This document shows positions 10,250 to 21,314 of a stretch of 64,000 bases of DNA, in pieces. The translations under genes were made by a program, and so were the position numbers. This stretch comes from Ilex aquifolium (taxonomy: Eukaryota > Streptophyta > Magnoliopsida > Aquifoliales > Aquifoliaceae): positions 2,604,001-2,668,000 of the forward strand of contig OX637398.1 of the NCBI GenBank assembly GCA_951799425.1, given 5' to 3'. Below the pieces are notes generated by a model. It ran no database searches. It saw only the letters and a program-made list of their open reading frames with translations, and had not been told where the DNA came from. Numbering within the stretch: position 1 is the stretch's first letter; the number at the start of each line of letters is the position of its first letter.

Positions 10250-12040
10250 TTACATTTGAATTAATATTTAATACAAAAAATTAATTTAATACAAAAAAAT
10301 TTAATAAAAGAAATTTAAAATTTTAAAGATGGTGAAATATGGTTATTAAATTTTTAAAAGAGGATAAAATTTAACTATTAGATATTTAAATAAAAATTTG
10401 AATCTCGCTCTATTTTACTAGTGAAATTTGTTTTTAACCTATTTTTACTCAAATTTTAAATTTGTGCTAAAATTTGAATACGAGTTGGAGATAGTTTCTT
10501 GATCAAAAAAAAAAAAAAAAAGATCGAGATGTTTTTAGTAGCAGTGCACTTGTATTAAGGATTGGATATAGTACAAAATATTATTTTTTGGTATCATATA
10601 TTTTTTTATTTACTTACAATATAACATGTGTAAAATTAAATTAAATTATTATTTTATTTTATATTGTTCATTATTTATGATCCAAATTTTATTTTTTGAT
10701 TTGTTTCTAAAAAGTTTTTGCGTACCAAAGATCTATTGAAGCATGTGGGATCAGCCTCTCTCACACGCTGAGAGAGAGAGAGGACAATCAATGTGCTGAT
10801 CGATTGTGGAATTGAAAAGGAAAGGAGTTGAACAAGGAAAGGAAAGGAGCTTGTGGAATTGGAGAATCCACCGGCCACGCTCTCAACAGTTTTGAGCTTA
10901 GACTTAGCAAGCATTTGAACAGTATCTTTGATCGTGACTCAAGTTTAGATTCAAATTTAAATTTGAATAAAAAATCTTAAAATACTTGTTCCAATCTTTG
11001 ACTCAAACTTATATCAATTTAAGGGAGACTCATTTTTTTACTCAAATCAAGAGAGACTCAAATTTTTAATGGTGAGATTTTACCCTCTTTTAAAGATCCA
11101 ATAATCATCTTTATTCTCATTTAAATTTGAATTTTTCCATTGAAGCCCTTTATATCAAATCAAGTTTTTTACTCAAATTTAAGTTATGGTTGAAAATGCT
11201 CCAAGGGAACCAAGTAATTGAGGTTTCCTCCAAAGCAACCAAATAAAAAAAAAATGGTGAAGAAAAATTATTATAGGTGCCTGTTTTTTTCAGAACTAAA
11301 AGAGAAAAAACAAATTTGAAAAGAGAAAAATCTATACTCAAAAATGGGAATGATATTCGGTACTTAGTTTTATTCTAATAAAAAATGTTGTTGGAATTTT
11401 ACAGTGAGAAAACTTTCATGGTAACGTCCAAAGGGTTATTATCTATTGGTCATCCCTTCTTTTTATCTAATAAAAAAAAAAAAGGAAAGCCATCGGATAA
11501 AAAAAAACGTTATTGTTTCCTTTCAAAAAAATTAAAAAAAGGAACTTTGGGGGTAACCATGTAAATATATGTGTTTGTTTGTGTATGTAATTATATATGA
11601 AGAAGGACTATGATGTCTGAAGTTATTATTTCGTATTGCCCTAAAGATTACAATTTAATCGGGTTTAAATTATAACACAATGGTTTGAAGATACCACATT
11701 TCCCACGATCATCACGAGTTATGGACGGAATCGAAGGTTAGAGGGGGGGCATTATAAATGAGGACCCATCTCCTCTGATAGAGGCAACGTTCCTCATGTT
11801 TATAGTGTGATGCTGCTGTCAAGAGTTTCAAGTTTTGGAAACACCTACAGTGGAATATTCTTTGTGGTTTTGTGTTGGTACCACATACCTTTTCAATTTG
11901 GACACAAACTCTTCTTTTTGTTTAGGATTCGAGATATGTTCTTTAGGAAGATATTTCTAAGAGCAACAGATGGTGTCGAACATAACAAGATCAATTGCAA
12001 CATCTCTGTCATGAAGATAATCCATCTAGGGTAGAATCAA
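10250..12040. other. Gene-free stretch
   Basis: AT-rich sequence with several short frames, including a 75-codon plus-strand frame at 11807-12034, none resembling a known protein. A GA run lies near 10766-10781. I see no recognisable element boundaries. Confidence 0.5.
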
Positions 12041-12513
12041 TGCTCTGTTTGGTAGGAAAGATAAAAAGTATGAGAGATGAAAAGTAGGAGAAATACACTT
12101 TCTATTCTTTAAAGAAAGAAAGTAGGAATAATATACTTTCTTTCCTTTGTGTTTGGTAAGATGGATGGAAAATAAAAATAATTAAATTTTTTTTTTGTGC
12201 TTAGTAAGATGGAAAAAATATATTTTTTATTTTTTAAAAAAATAAAAAAATATTTTATCATTGTATATATGTATATATCAATGATATATAGACAAATAAA
12301 TATACATTTCAACACAAATAATTAAAATTTCATCCAATTTTTTTTCAATTTTTGAGGGATTGATTTTGGTGAGTTGGAAAGAAAGATCATTCATCCACTT
12401 TTCCATCCTTCTTATTTTCCTTCCTTACCAAATATGATATTTTATCTATCCGTCCAATTTTTCATCCTCTCAACTTTCTATCGTTCTATTTTTTCATGGA
12501 ATCAAATGGAGCA
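12041..12513. mobile_element. MITE-like element (family also at 53.75 kb)
   Basis: The ends are short inverted repeats: TGCTCTGTTTGGTA on the left, and TGCTCCATTTGATTCC from the right in reverse complement. The inside is AT-rich with subterminal GAAAGTA...TACTTTC motifs. A second copy in the same orientation lies at 53753-54208. No coding capacity. Confidence 0.6.
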
Positions 12514-12747
12514 CTAATGATGGAGACAACTGACCAGTTTAACAAGTTGAATTTCATTGCTTGTGTGCATGCTAATAATCCTAATCTTTGCTTGTCATTG
12601 CTCCATCAATGCAATCAATTTTTTCTTATTACACAAAAATGTGATTAGTATATTCTTTAAAAAAAAAACATAGATACGAATCATTAGCCCGTTGTAAAAA
12701 TAAACTTTGTAAAGGAAATCATTTTTGCATCTTATACATATTTTGTG

Positions 12748-12927
12748 TCTGGTGCCCTTTAGATATAAGGACGGACATTGGCGCAACGATAAGATTGTTC
12801 CATTGTAATTTGGATGTCACGGGTTCAAGTTGTGAAAATAATCTCTCTGGTTGCAGAAATAAAATTGCATACATCTAACCTTTCCCAAACCTCACAATAA
12901 TGAGAGTCTTGTGCACCAGATATGTCC
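12748..12927 (+). mobile_element. tRNA-derived plant SINE with 15-bp target duplication
   Basis: This 180-bp retroposon is flanked by a perfect 15-bp direct repeat, TATACATATTTTGTG (12733-12747 and 12928-12942). It contains a tRNA-like head with an A-box-like stretch (TTGGCGCAACGATAAG) and a B-box (CGGGTTCAAGT). A body follows with the 'gtgaaaataatctct ... gttgcagaaataaaattgc' layout common in dicot SINEs. It ends GTGCACCAGATATGTCC without an A-tail. Confidence 0.8.
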
Positions 12928-13251
12928 TATACATATTTTGTGCATGGTTTGAATGTCAAAGCTTAAAGTTAGGATAAGAGATACTTGACTATCTAGAATA
13001 ATCTTGTGGTAACCATATCATAATAAGAAACAAATGAAAACTATGATTCATTATATCATTTGTTCCTTCTAATTGTCAGTCTCATTGTCAAACACTTTTG
13101 ACCCAATGCTTTCTTACGAGAATTCGGTCCATATCCTTGAAACGTTTTTGCTAGTACAAATTTAACAGAAACAAATTCCATACAATATTCATCCTTGGAT
13201 TTGATTGCTGGGACTCATTTTTAACGTGTGCCCAAAACCAAAATATCCCCA

Positions 13252-13260
13252 CTATTTATA
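13252..13260 (+). promoter_or_regulatory. TATA-like box of AVT1I-like gene A
   Basis: CTATTTATAGAGGTACCAG lies about 134 bp before the ATG. Homologous sequence occupies the same place in copies B (CTATAAATAG, 27584-27593) and C (minus strand, 59957-59966). The box is in T-rich orientation here (TATTTATA), so its strength is uncertain. Confidence 0.55.
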
Positions 13261-13386
13261 GAGGTACCAGGTTGGCACAAATGTATTGTCTATCCTTGGC
13301 AGCATCGAACACCTGGTCCAAACGACCCAAAAAAAAAATCTCCAGTTCGGGACTCTCTTTTTTCTTCTCTCTCCTCTTTCTCTACA

Positions 13387-15920
13387 ATGGAGGCAAAAGC
13401 ACACGATGGGTATTCTGTAACCAGACCGTTCCTGCTTGGGGATTATGAGAGGCAACATAAGATTTGGGTGGAGGAAGTTGAGGGAGTGACAAACTCCATT
13501 GCTGGCACTACCTCCTTTTTCAAGACCTGTTTTAATGGACTCAATGCTTTATCAGGTTCTTCTTCTCATTTCATTATTATTTTGTCCTCTCCAGTATAAA
13601 TTCTTGAGTATGTGTTTGTTGTTTTGTTCTCTTCTACACGGTATACCTACTCTGCTATGCTTTAATTTCTCCTAAATCTATTGAAATTTAAGCTTTGATG
13701 TGATAGTATAACAAGTGCTCTTTCGGGTTGTTGAGAAGCTTCAGAAACAAAAATAAAATGGAACAGGACCATAAACTATAGGAATTTACATAATATGTGA
13801 GCTACATTGGAGGGGGAAAAAAACTTTCACACAAGAGTGACTATGGAGATCAGGGCCTTTTCACAATAAGGCAACCAAAGCAAGTACATTATATTCAATT
13901 TATCTCTTTAACTTGTTCTTTAGATTTCTGGGCTTCCAAGCATGGTATGTTAAATCATAACCTTTTTTTTGTGATAGCAGTGATTTCTTACACTACTGGG
14001 GAGGGGGAGGGGAATCGAACCTTCAATATGCCGCTCCATTACAGAGGGCTTAAGCCATTCGGGTAGGACTGAGGTCCTGAAATCATAACCCTTTAAGCAG
14101 ATGGGATTTATTGATTTAACAATCTTGGACTTTGTAGTAGTTGTAGACCTCAATACGAATAATGGTACTTTTGCCCTAAAAGTGCCCTCCAATTTTACCT
14201 TATGATCTCAAGCAAGCACTGTGTTTTGTTATTCCACTAAATATATGTCTGCTATCAATGGATTTGCTTTGAGCCATGCAGCTGGATTATTTTCTTCTTT
14301 TTTTCTCACTTGCTAAGTGTTCAATGCTTTATGAAGACCGGGTTTAACAGTTTGGAGTATTGCTTGAAGAAATAATAAGAACTGAATTGGATACTGCATA
14401 ATGAAGTAAGAATGGGTATATAGCCAGCTTCATATCAGAATGTGAGCTTCGTAATTGAACAAAGAGAGACAGCTGGTCCTATTAAACTGAAGATCTTGCA
14501 ATGTGTTACTATCACAATAACTATATCTCATCATTGAACATGAGATTGTTAACTTTCAGAACCCATTCCTCACAGAGGTAATCTTCGTGCTAAACATAGT
14601 CCTCATTTTGCTCTCACCCTTCTTTGGATCTTATTCGAGCAAAGTCATGTGCTTCAACAACTTTTTGGAATCTTAGAGTAGCTAAATTTAGATTCTCCTT
14701 TTGATTGGTTTCTCAGGAGTTGGAATATTGTCGATACCATATGCATTATCATCAGGAGGCTGGTTGAGCTTGATACTTCTTCTCATTATTGCCAGCTCAA
14801 CCTTCTATACAGGCTTGTTAATTCAAAGATGTATGGATGTAGATCCAAGTATCAGAAGCTATCCTGATATCGGTGAGCGTGCATTTGGTACAACCGGAAG
14901 AATGCTTGTATCCATTATCACAAATTTGGAACTCTACTTGGTAGCGACAAGTTTCCTAATTGTGGAAGGGGATAATTTGTGCAACATATTACCAGACATG
15001 GGATTCGACTTTGCTGGGCTAAGAATTGGTGGAAGACAATGCTTTGTTATAATTGTTGGTCTTGTTATACTGCCTACTGTTTGGTTAAACAACTTGAGCA
15101 TTCTCTCATATATCTCTGCCAGTGGAGTTTTAGCTTCTGTCATTATCCTTGGCTCAGTTATGTGGGCTGGCACATTTGACGGCATTGGATTTCAAGAAAG
15201 CGGAACGCTTGTAAATTGGAAAGGAATACCTACTGCTGTTAGCTTATACACGTTCTGCTATTGTGCTCATCCAGTTTTCCCCTCCCTGTATACTTCTATG
15301 AGAAACCAAAGACGGTTCCCTGAGGTAAAGCATAGTCTTTGAATCACTTGAAGTTCTTTAGCAAATTTGCATCATTGAATCTCACTTGATGCCCCTCATT
15401 GCAGGTCTTACTCGTATGCTTTCTCTTCTGTACCATTAGCTACATGTCAATGGCGGTCTTTGGGTACTTGATGTTTGGTTCAAAAGTAGAGTCACAAGTA
15501 ACATTAAACCTTCCAACACAAAACATTAGCTCAAGAGTGGCAATATACACCACCCTGGTCAATCCCATATCAAAATATGCCTTGATGGTTACACCAATTG
15601 TCATTGCTACTGAAAATTGGTTAAGATCTTACTACAACAAAAGATTCTTGAGCTTTGTGATCAGCACCACTTTGGTGATCAGCACTGTCATTGTAGCCCT
15701 GGCTCTCCCTTTTTTTGGGTATCTCATGTCGCTTGTTGGAGCACTTCTGAGTGTCACAGCTTCAATTTTATTTCCGTGCTTGTTCTATCTGAAGATTTCT
15801 GGAACCTATCAGAAACTTTCATTTGAACTAGTGATTATATGGGGAATTGTAGTAATGGGCTTTTTGATTGGAACCATTGGTACTTACACTTCTTTAATAC
15901 AAATAATAGGGCATTTGTAG
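13387..15920 (+). CDS. AVT1I-like vacuolar amino acid transporter, copy A (3 exons)
   Basis: Exons 13387-13555, 14717-15324 and 15405-15920 join in frame with GT-AG introns to give 430 residues ending in TAG. The product belongs to the Aa_trans/AAAP family, AVT1 subfamily, which moves amino acids across the vacuolar membrane by H+ exchange. The N-tail is short and soluble (1-45). It then shows SFFKTCFNGLNALSG, the first membrane helix (GVGILSIPYALSSGGW, 57-72), and further family motifs (RSYPDIGERAF, FCYCAHPVFP, YLMFG, PISKYALM). About ten or eleven hydrophobic segments are visible. Length fits the shorter AVT1I-like members. The first ATG matches copy B. Intron 1 is 1161 bp against 146 bp in copy B and holds a SINE. 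The substrate cannot be read from sequence. It looks intact. Confidence 0.93.
13963..14079 (-). mobile_element. SINE in intron 1 of AVT1I-like copy A, 11-bp target duplication
   Basis: A 117-bp tRNA-like retroposon on the minus strand. Direct repeats AAATCATAACC flank it at 13952-13962 and 14080-14090, and the A-tail appears as a T-run at 13963-13970. Read on the minus strand it shows an A-box-like stretch (CGAATGGCTTAAGCC) and a perfect B-box (GGTTCGATTCCCC). It is absent from the short intron 1 of copy B. Confidence 0.85.
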
Positions 15921-16400
15921 GCATTAAAGTTTTCTTTGTTGATCACTCAGTTTCAGTTGTTTAGTCTGTAGCAATGTTAGCAAGTAGGAGACACATATTG
16001 TGTTCCACAATGTAGTTTTTGTAGTTATTGTTCTTGTCGTTCCGATCTGCATAATTTGAAAGATCAGAATTGGAAATCGAAGATGTTTGCCAAGAACTGC
16101 TGGAAAATGGAATCAACTGTTCAGGAGATCAGGAGTTAATGGTTCATTTCCTACCAGAGGAGGACATTGCTGCACTTACAAGAGCTTAGTTACAACTGCA
16201 GTCCATGAAAGCATTCCTAGTTTGCTATTTCAGCTTGCTAAGAGCAATGGACACACCAAATTTGGTAAAGAGATTGAACAAGAGATCAATCAGTCAAGTG
16301 TCACCAATCGAAGTTTTATTTCGATTTACTTTTCCAAATTTTAAATTTAGTTTCTAGGAATTGATATCCTATTAGGCTTTATTCATCTTTAGTATAATCT
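15921..16400 (+). other. 3' flank of copy A, homologous to flanks of B and C
   Basis: After the stop codon the sequence keeps patchy similarity to 29203-29560 and 60332-60680. Shared words include GGAATCGACTG-like sequence, the TTCAGCTTGCTAA word, and the TTTGGTAAAG.GATTGA...GATCAATCA.TCAAGTGT series. This shows the duplication included the 3' UTR and beyond. The frame at 16087-16344 lies in this flank and is not a gene. Confidence 0.65.
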
Positions 16401-17605
16401 GGTATTTTTAAGTTTGTGTGTGACAATAATAGTTCAGGCAGTGTAATCCACGATCGTCTCTATAAATTTAATAAATAGCCTGACTTTTTTCTTTTAGTGT
16501 GGTAGTGTTGAGTGTGTTAATGAGGCTAACAAGTACATCATCATCAATTTTTGTAGTCGATGCAGTTTTGAGTCGAGCAAAATTGAAAGTGGTAACAGGG
16601 ATGAGTTGTAAACTCAAACATCCCGAATTCGAATTTTGACAAGTCCTTGGAAACAGGTCATGAAATATTTATTCCTCATTAATATCTTAGTTCCGGCGTA
16701 GGTGATCGGCTTTTGACAAGACGGATGATGGGTTTAGTCGAGATGTGCATAAATTGACTCAAACACGCTGCCAAATTATTTTTTTTGAAAAGTTTTCGAT
16801 TGCTATCTTTTAAACTAGTAAATACTCCTGGCCTTATAGGACCTCGCTAGGTATTTAGGACTCAAATTGAATAGAAAGGACCAATCTATGTTGTCGGATA
16901 CATCATAATCGGTCCTCATTTGAATTACAATTTGATTTGATTGAATTGAAATTTTTGATACAATAAAGTAAACACTAGTCTGATTGGAGTCCATCACTAT
17001 TGTGAGGGTGAAGGACTAAGACTTGCTGCCCATTTATGCAAAGTCCCCACCTTCACAGATAATACGTTAACATCGTTGGTGTCATTGGAGACTCGTATTA
17101 ATCTATATGACTTGACACATGTCAACTCCTCAATTTTCTCACAATAACGATGCATGATAGAGGAAAAATAGGATAAATGATATTTTGCACCTTGAAAAGA
17201 TTTTTAAAATTTGTAATTTATATTTTAAAATTTTTAATTTGCTGTATTTTTATTTTTCTTTTTGGTATTACACAATAAGTAGAGTATTACACAATTTCAA
17301 GTATTTTACATAAAAATTTGTACTCAATTTTTTTTTTTAAAAACAGATTAATTACTATAATGTTGTTGGTTTATATATATCAAGATGCTTAGTTTTTCAC
17401 CAATATTCTGTCTGACTAGCAGTCGTCTCATGCGATCCACGAAATTTGTAATATCTTTTCATCGTCATTGTCACTCATACCCTCGTTGGGTACTAATTTT
17501 ATTAAAAAATCGCTTACTAATTTACTAAATTGATATTTTACAAAAATTAAAATGTAAAATAGTTGTTCAAATGTGAAGAAGTTATTAAAATATTGGAAGT
17601 GATTA
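16400..17605. other. Gene-free stretch
   Basis: AT-rich intergenic sequence. I see no protein, RNA gene or bounded element that I can support. Confidence 0.5.
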
Positions 17606-17610
17606 CATAT

Positions 17611-18220
17611 TGATGATGCACAAATTAGGTTTTTGCACTACCTGTCAAGTGACTGATAATTAATGCAGTAATAAAGTGGAGAGAGATAATAAGCTAAACG
17701 AGACAATGATTTATAGTGGTTTGGTCAACGTGACCTACGTCCACTTTAAAGGGTTAGGGTCGACCGAGTATTTTATTACTTCAAAGTGTGTAATGAGAGC
17801 AGAGAGAGTAGCAGATGTGCTCGATTAAGTCTAATGCTCCTCAAGTGTTGGCGGGGCTTACAATTTATAATCGTTTCCTAACAGATTGAGGCGATTTATT
17901 AGTAACTAGGTGGCTAATTTGGTGGAGCTGGCGACCTCTTCTCAACAGATGAGGCAGTTACGGTGCTCTCCATATGATTCGGTCAAAGGATGACGTGAGA
18001 GTCGAGTCTTTCCAAGACGTCTTTACAAGACGGCATAGATGAGGCTCTTGGTTGACCTTGCAGGCTCCCTAGCTAATGTAGCTCCTCGAATCTTGATGAG
18101 CTTGACCGAACGTGGACTCCTTTGGGCTGGACTTGCTGGATCTCTTTGAGTTAGACTCTTAATTTAAACTGGGCCCAGAACGTGGATTAGGCCCTTGGGC
18201 TTGACCTATCACATATGTCA
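17611..18220 (-). mobile_element. Solo LTR (Ty3-gypsy type), 5-bp target duplication CATAT
   Basis: This 610-bp LTR on the minus strand reads TGACATATGTGATAGG ... TTTGTGCATCATCA in element orientation. Perfect 5-bp direct repeats (CATAT) flank it at 17606-17610 and 18221-18225. Related LTRs lie at 24364-24900 (next to gag sequence) and 30236-30856. No internal region is attached, so it is a solo LTR left by recombination. Confidence 0.88.
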
Positions 18221-18539
18221 CATATTAGAATTTTATCGGAAGAGATTTTTTAAATAATTCAAAATTATGAGAAAATAAGATTTGTATATAGAACACTTCT
18301 GAACGACTTTCACTACTAAATTAATGCTTCTAGTATATAGCATAAATAAATGATGCTATCTTATTTACTTTCATTCTATCATAGTTTTTATGAAAACATA
18401 GTTTGAATCTACACTTGTCAATGTGAAAACGTGGGTTGAAAACATGTTTTTAGTGGAAAACATTAAACTCATTTTTCGAACCGATGATTTTACATTGATA
18501 AAACTTTCTTTTGAAAAATTTCAATAAATTAATAACTAA

Positions 18540-18800
18540 GTTAAATACTATAACAGAAAAATATGGAAAGTCTACGGTACCGCCCGTATAAAAAATTATA
18601 ACTTTTTAAAATTAAGTTATAATTTTTTGAAGTGTAAGTTACAACTTATAATGAGCATGATCGATCATGAAAGTTACAATTTTCAAATGTTAAGTTATAA
18701 TTTTTAAAGATCAAGTTATAACTCATAAGGGAGGAGTTATAACTGCTATCATGGTTTCACTTGAGCAGTTGTAAGTTGTAACTTTCAGTATAATACTAAA
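18540..18800. repeat. AAGTTATAACT-type short-repeat cluster
   Basis: Variants of AAGTTATAACT and its reverse complement recur about eight times in 250 bp, interspersed with ATGATCGATCAT, itself a palindrome. It looks like a small hairpin-rich element of unknown class. No coding capacity. Confidence 0.45.
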
Positions 18801-18919
18801 AAAAAAAAATTCGATACAATATATTTTTCCCTAAAAATAAGAAGATTACAAAATTACCGTATTTTAAAAGTTAAATTCTAGGATCTCATTTTAGTCCACG
18901 ACCCATGTGAGGTTATGAA

Positions 18920-19387
18920 TGTAAGAATTTTAATGATTCGTATATGAAATTTAGAACACCTAAATCCAAGATTTAGATTCTAAATCCAAGATTTAGATCA
19001 TATACAAAATTTAGAACATATATGTATGACCCATGATACTTGATCTCTGGATTTCTTTCGCGGAAGGGTAAGGTTTTCCTCTCCTTCTTGAAAACAATAG
19101 GTAGCTCTCAATGGGACAAGCCAAATTAGGGTTATGAAGTGGAGAGAGGATCTAGTCTACTATTTATAATGAATCTAATGAGCTCTCCCATTACGGGCCA
19201 CAATTAGATTAAGATCTACACTTAACCGCCTCAACCACATCAATTGCAAAGATGTAAATAAACCCATCAAAACATATCACTTAATAATATTGGGCTCATC
19301 TCATTGGACCATAAATTCAGCCTTCTTTTCACAAACTAAAAATTAACTATCAATTAATGAAAGTACAATATAGAAAAAAATTCAACA
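18920..19387 (+). mobile_element. Copia-like LTR, left member of a pair
   Basis: A 468-bp LTR-like sequence TGTAAGAATTTTAAT ... AAATTCAACA, followed directly by TTCTCCCACTTGG, a string often seen just inside plant copia-type LTRs. It matches 26014-26392 in the same orientation. The outer flanks of the pair are ATGAA (18915-18919) and ACGAA (26393-26397), one mismatch from a 5-bp duplication. The pair may therefore bound one old element of about 7.5 kb filled with nested insertions. An internal AAATCCAAGATTTAG unit is doubled in this copy. Confidence 0.6.
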
Positions 19388-19845
19388 TTCTCCCACTTGG
19401 ACAACATTAATTGTAATCATTTAAAAATAAAATAAAATTATATATATATTTTTGAAAAAACTCCACTCGGGCTAATCAAACAAAACTCAATATGGCCACA
19501 ATAAAAAATAATATGGTCCTGAGACAATATCTCAAACACGACCCGGTCCAATAAAACTATTATTTTCGAACCATGGCGACATTTACATACTTTATTGACA
19601 TAGGACCAATCTATGATTATAAAAAATAATAATCTTATTGACATGGATCAAGATGTGATAGTGTAGCAAGAAAATAACATGCCAATATGTGATATGATAA
19701 ACATGTTATTTTCATTGGCAGTCCTCCAAATGATTTCTCTTTAACAACATGTTTCAACAATAAGCTAGAGAAATCCATTCACTTCAACAATAAGTTAGTG
19801 TATCTCCAAACTTAAAATCTCAAGATTTTCTCAAATGGTGTAATC

Positions 19846-20110
19846 AGACACATGGGGTTTGTTCTCTTGTTGACGACGCCAGGGACTCGGGCGGTGGAGT
19901 AGCGGACCAGGGAGGAGACCATGGTGTTGGGTTCTTCGTAGAGGGCAGCAAAGCCTTAGTGGATAGAGGAAATAGCAGCGTTTCCATAGGTGAGGCCCCA
20001 ACGGGCGGCGCCCTTGGCGCAGGAGGAGGCGTGGGCGAGGCTGCCTGGCTGGCATGGGCGCCTAGGCAAGGCTGCTTGGGCGAGCTGGGCGAACCGGGCG
20101 TTGAGACAGG
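19846..20110 (-). pseudogene. GC-rich coding-like fragment of unknown origin
   Basis: This stretch is much richer in G+C than its surroundings. On the minus strand it reads like protein: WGLTYGNAAISSI, one stop, then GFAALYEEPNTMVSSLVRYS and TARVPGVVNKRT. Codon-like composition and one internal stop suggest a captured or retroposed gene piece. I do not recognise the family. It lies inside the copia-like LTR pair. Confidence 0.35.
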
Positions 20111-20929
20111 ATCAAGACTACATGGCTTTTGATAGATAGGATATAATTTAAATTTTGAATTCAAATTTTCTCCTTAAAGTCTTCATTTGCCTTTGATCAC
20201 AGGAGCAGTAAACGTGCTTCAGGTGGTAACTGATCCATAAATGAACAGTCAAGTGAACATTCATGCAGTGCCCTGCAGACCAAAACTCCCCAGCTGCATT
20301 AAATGAGGAGCAGCTGAAAAAAAACTCGCTTGCTACAATCCAGCCGAACCAGTCCAATTGTACCTGCTGATCTATCCAATTGAACAGTGTCATAAACAGT
20401 TCCTGCAGAGGAACAGTAGCTCCCAGCTGCAGTAGATGAAAAACTCCAGCTGGCAATACCATGCACAGTATGGCATTGGCGAGGCGAGGGCGCTAGCACC
20501 GAGTCTGGGCGAGCTAGACAAGGACGCTAGGATGTGGGTGACGCCCTCTAGCGCTAAGATGCTGGGCGTTGGCACTAGCGTCGGCAAAACTTTGAACGAC
20601 CATAACTTTTCGCTCAGTTGTCTGTTTTAGGCGATTTTTTTTTTTGAAACTAGGTATTTTTTCGAGATCTACGATATACAAATTTCCAAAGGCGGTTTGG
20701 TCAACAAATTTTTTGAAAAATATGCTTCTATCTCTCTGACTTTGAGTTTTAAGCACAAATTAGTGAAACCGACGATGGTGGGAAGCTGCGTTCTGGCATG
20801 CAACTGTCAGACATTCATGGGTGACGAATTGGCATTCTGGGTTTTCGCCAGACAGGGAGACCATGATGGCTCTCGACTGGGTAAGAGGCGAACCCGCTTT
20901 TCTCCACTCTTGCTTTCTCCTTAATGTTT

Positions 20930-21314
20930 TCCTGATGCTGGTTTTTTATACTGACTTTGTCTCTAATTACAGGCGCCCTGTTGATAGGACGATTGTGGAG
21001 ACTCTCTGTGCTTTTAGGGTGGTGTCTTCCCCTCCTCCTAAGAAGAAGAGGTTTGATACCCCCGGTACTTTTCAGCCGATGTCTGATGGCCAGGCTGCTT
21101 CCCGGGAGCGGGATTTGGTGTTGCTCCCACTCCTTATTAGATTGGGACTTCTGTGTGTACCAGAGCTAGCCTTGTACCTCTATAGGAGTTGAGACTTTAG
21201 TGCGATCATGTTACGGGGACTATAGCTCCACATAGCCGCCCTGCTTCTCGTAGTGGCTCGGTATCAATCTATTATAGTTCCTCAGGTTGCAGACGACCTG
21301 AGTTTCAAAAGTGT
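20930..21314 (+). other. Exon-like fragment inside the retroelement cluster
   Basis: A possible splice acceptor (TCTAATTACAG before GCGCCC) is followed by a plus-strand frame with RPVDRTIVETLCAF and a basic stretch PPPKKKRFD. I do not recognise it. Its right edge is cut by the solo LTR at 21315. It may be retroelement or captured gene sequence. Confidence 0.25.

Noticed and set aside
13797-14192. Plus and minus frames in AVT1I intron 1
   Set aside because: They cover intron DNA and a SINE, with no protein similarity.
16595-16665. Possible SINE with a GAATTCGAATTTTG box
   Set aside because: B-box match is poor, and no target duplication or A-tail is visible.
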